Source: an uncultured Pelagibacteraceae bacterium (lineage in GTDB: Bacteria; Pseudomonadota; Alphaproteobacteria; Pelagibacterales; Pelagibacteraceae). Taken from it: a DNA stretch of 64,000 nt. The position numbers were made by a program, and so were the translations under genes. Every line of letters starts with the position of its first letter. Positions within the stretch are counted from its first letter, which is position 1. This document shows, one piece after another, positions 63,779-64,000 of the stretch. The stretch spans positions 1 through 64,000 of the forward strand of contig CABZAZ010000003.1 in assembly GCA_902523895.1 (NCBI GenBank). Direction: 5' to 3'. The notes under the pieces are model-generated. The model searched no databases, had not been told where the DNA came from, and worked only from the letters and a program-made list of their open reading frames with translations.

Positions 63779-64000
63779 TTATTTCAGATCTTTAGCAAAA
63801 AGTATTAAATCTCTCAAGGTTTCAAATAAGTTATATAATACAAGTTCTAAATTAGGGAAAATATTACTTAATGGATCCTTAAATGTGTCTAATACGATTA
63901 TAATTGCAACAAAAGTTATTAAAGAGACAATTATATAACTTAAAAATTTTCCAAAGGTAAAATTATATTTTGGCTGATATCTTACTAATTCTGATCCTGG
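63779..64000 (-). CDS. Hypothetical membrane protein, C-terminal fragment (truncated by window edge)
   Basis: Open minus frame to window end: ...PGSELVRYQPKYNFTFGKFLSYIIVSLITFVAIIIVLDTF...LILFAKDLK*; stop abuts nhaA ATG. Confidence 0.6.
   Translation of the reverse strand, partial: PGSELVRYQPKYNFTFGKFLSYIIVSLITFVAIIIVLDTFKDPLSNIFPNLELVLYNLFETLRDLILFAKDLK

Overview
AT-rich, very gene-dense 64 kb bacterial chromosome window. Gene content, minimal intergenic spacing and many TAATG/ATGA overlaps suggest an alphaproteobacterium of the SAR11/Pelagibacterales type; this is inferred from the sequence and no database search was run. Most of the window is housekeeping: valS, ilvD, argS, nagZ, scpAB, tatABC, serS, yajC-secDF, uvrA, ssb, gyrA, coaD, tgt, recG, metG, tmk, holB, nhaA, tRNA-Lys(TTT) and tRNA-Ser(TGA). 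The most interesting part is 4.5-22 kb, a phosphate-stress supercluster. It holds a DAG-kinase gene divergent from a PlcP/Agt-like lipid-remodelling pair, phoR, an orphan secreted protein, pstSCAB-phoU-phoB, sixA/ppk/ppx, and an arsenate-reductase/aquaporin operon. Several promoters in it carry 11-bp-phased TTTAACA/TGTAACA/TGTAATA repeats that look like Pho boxes: plcP, pstS, the ars operon, and weaker ones before the orphan gene and before a non-coding 14-bp hairpin region. A zinc-uptake locus (znuA divergent from znuCB-zur) has a perfect 15-bp Zur-type palindrome plus a second degenerate copy. Other points are a run of small orphan genes next to tRNA-Ser, an unannotated 25-aa membrane microprotein, and eroded RlpA-like and SPOR-position genes. 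I see no CRISPR array, rRNA, transposon or prophage.
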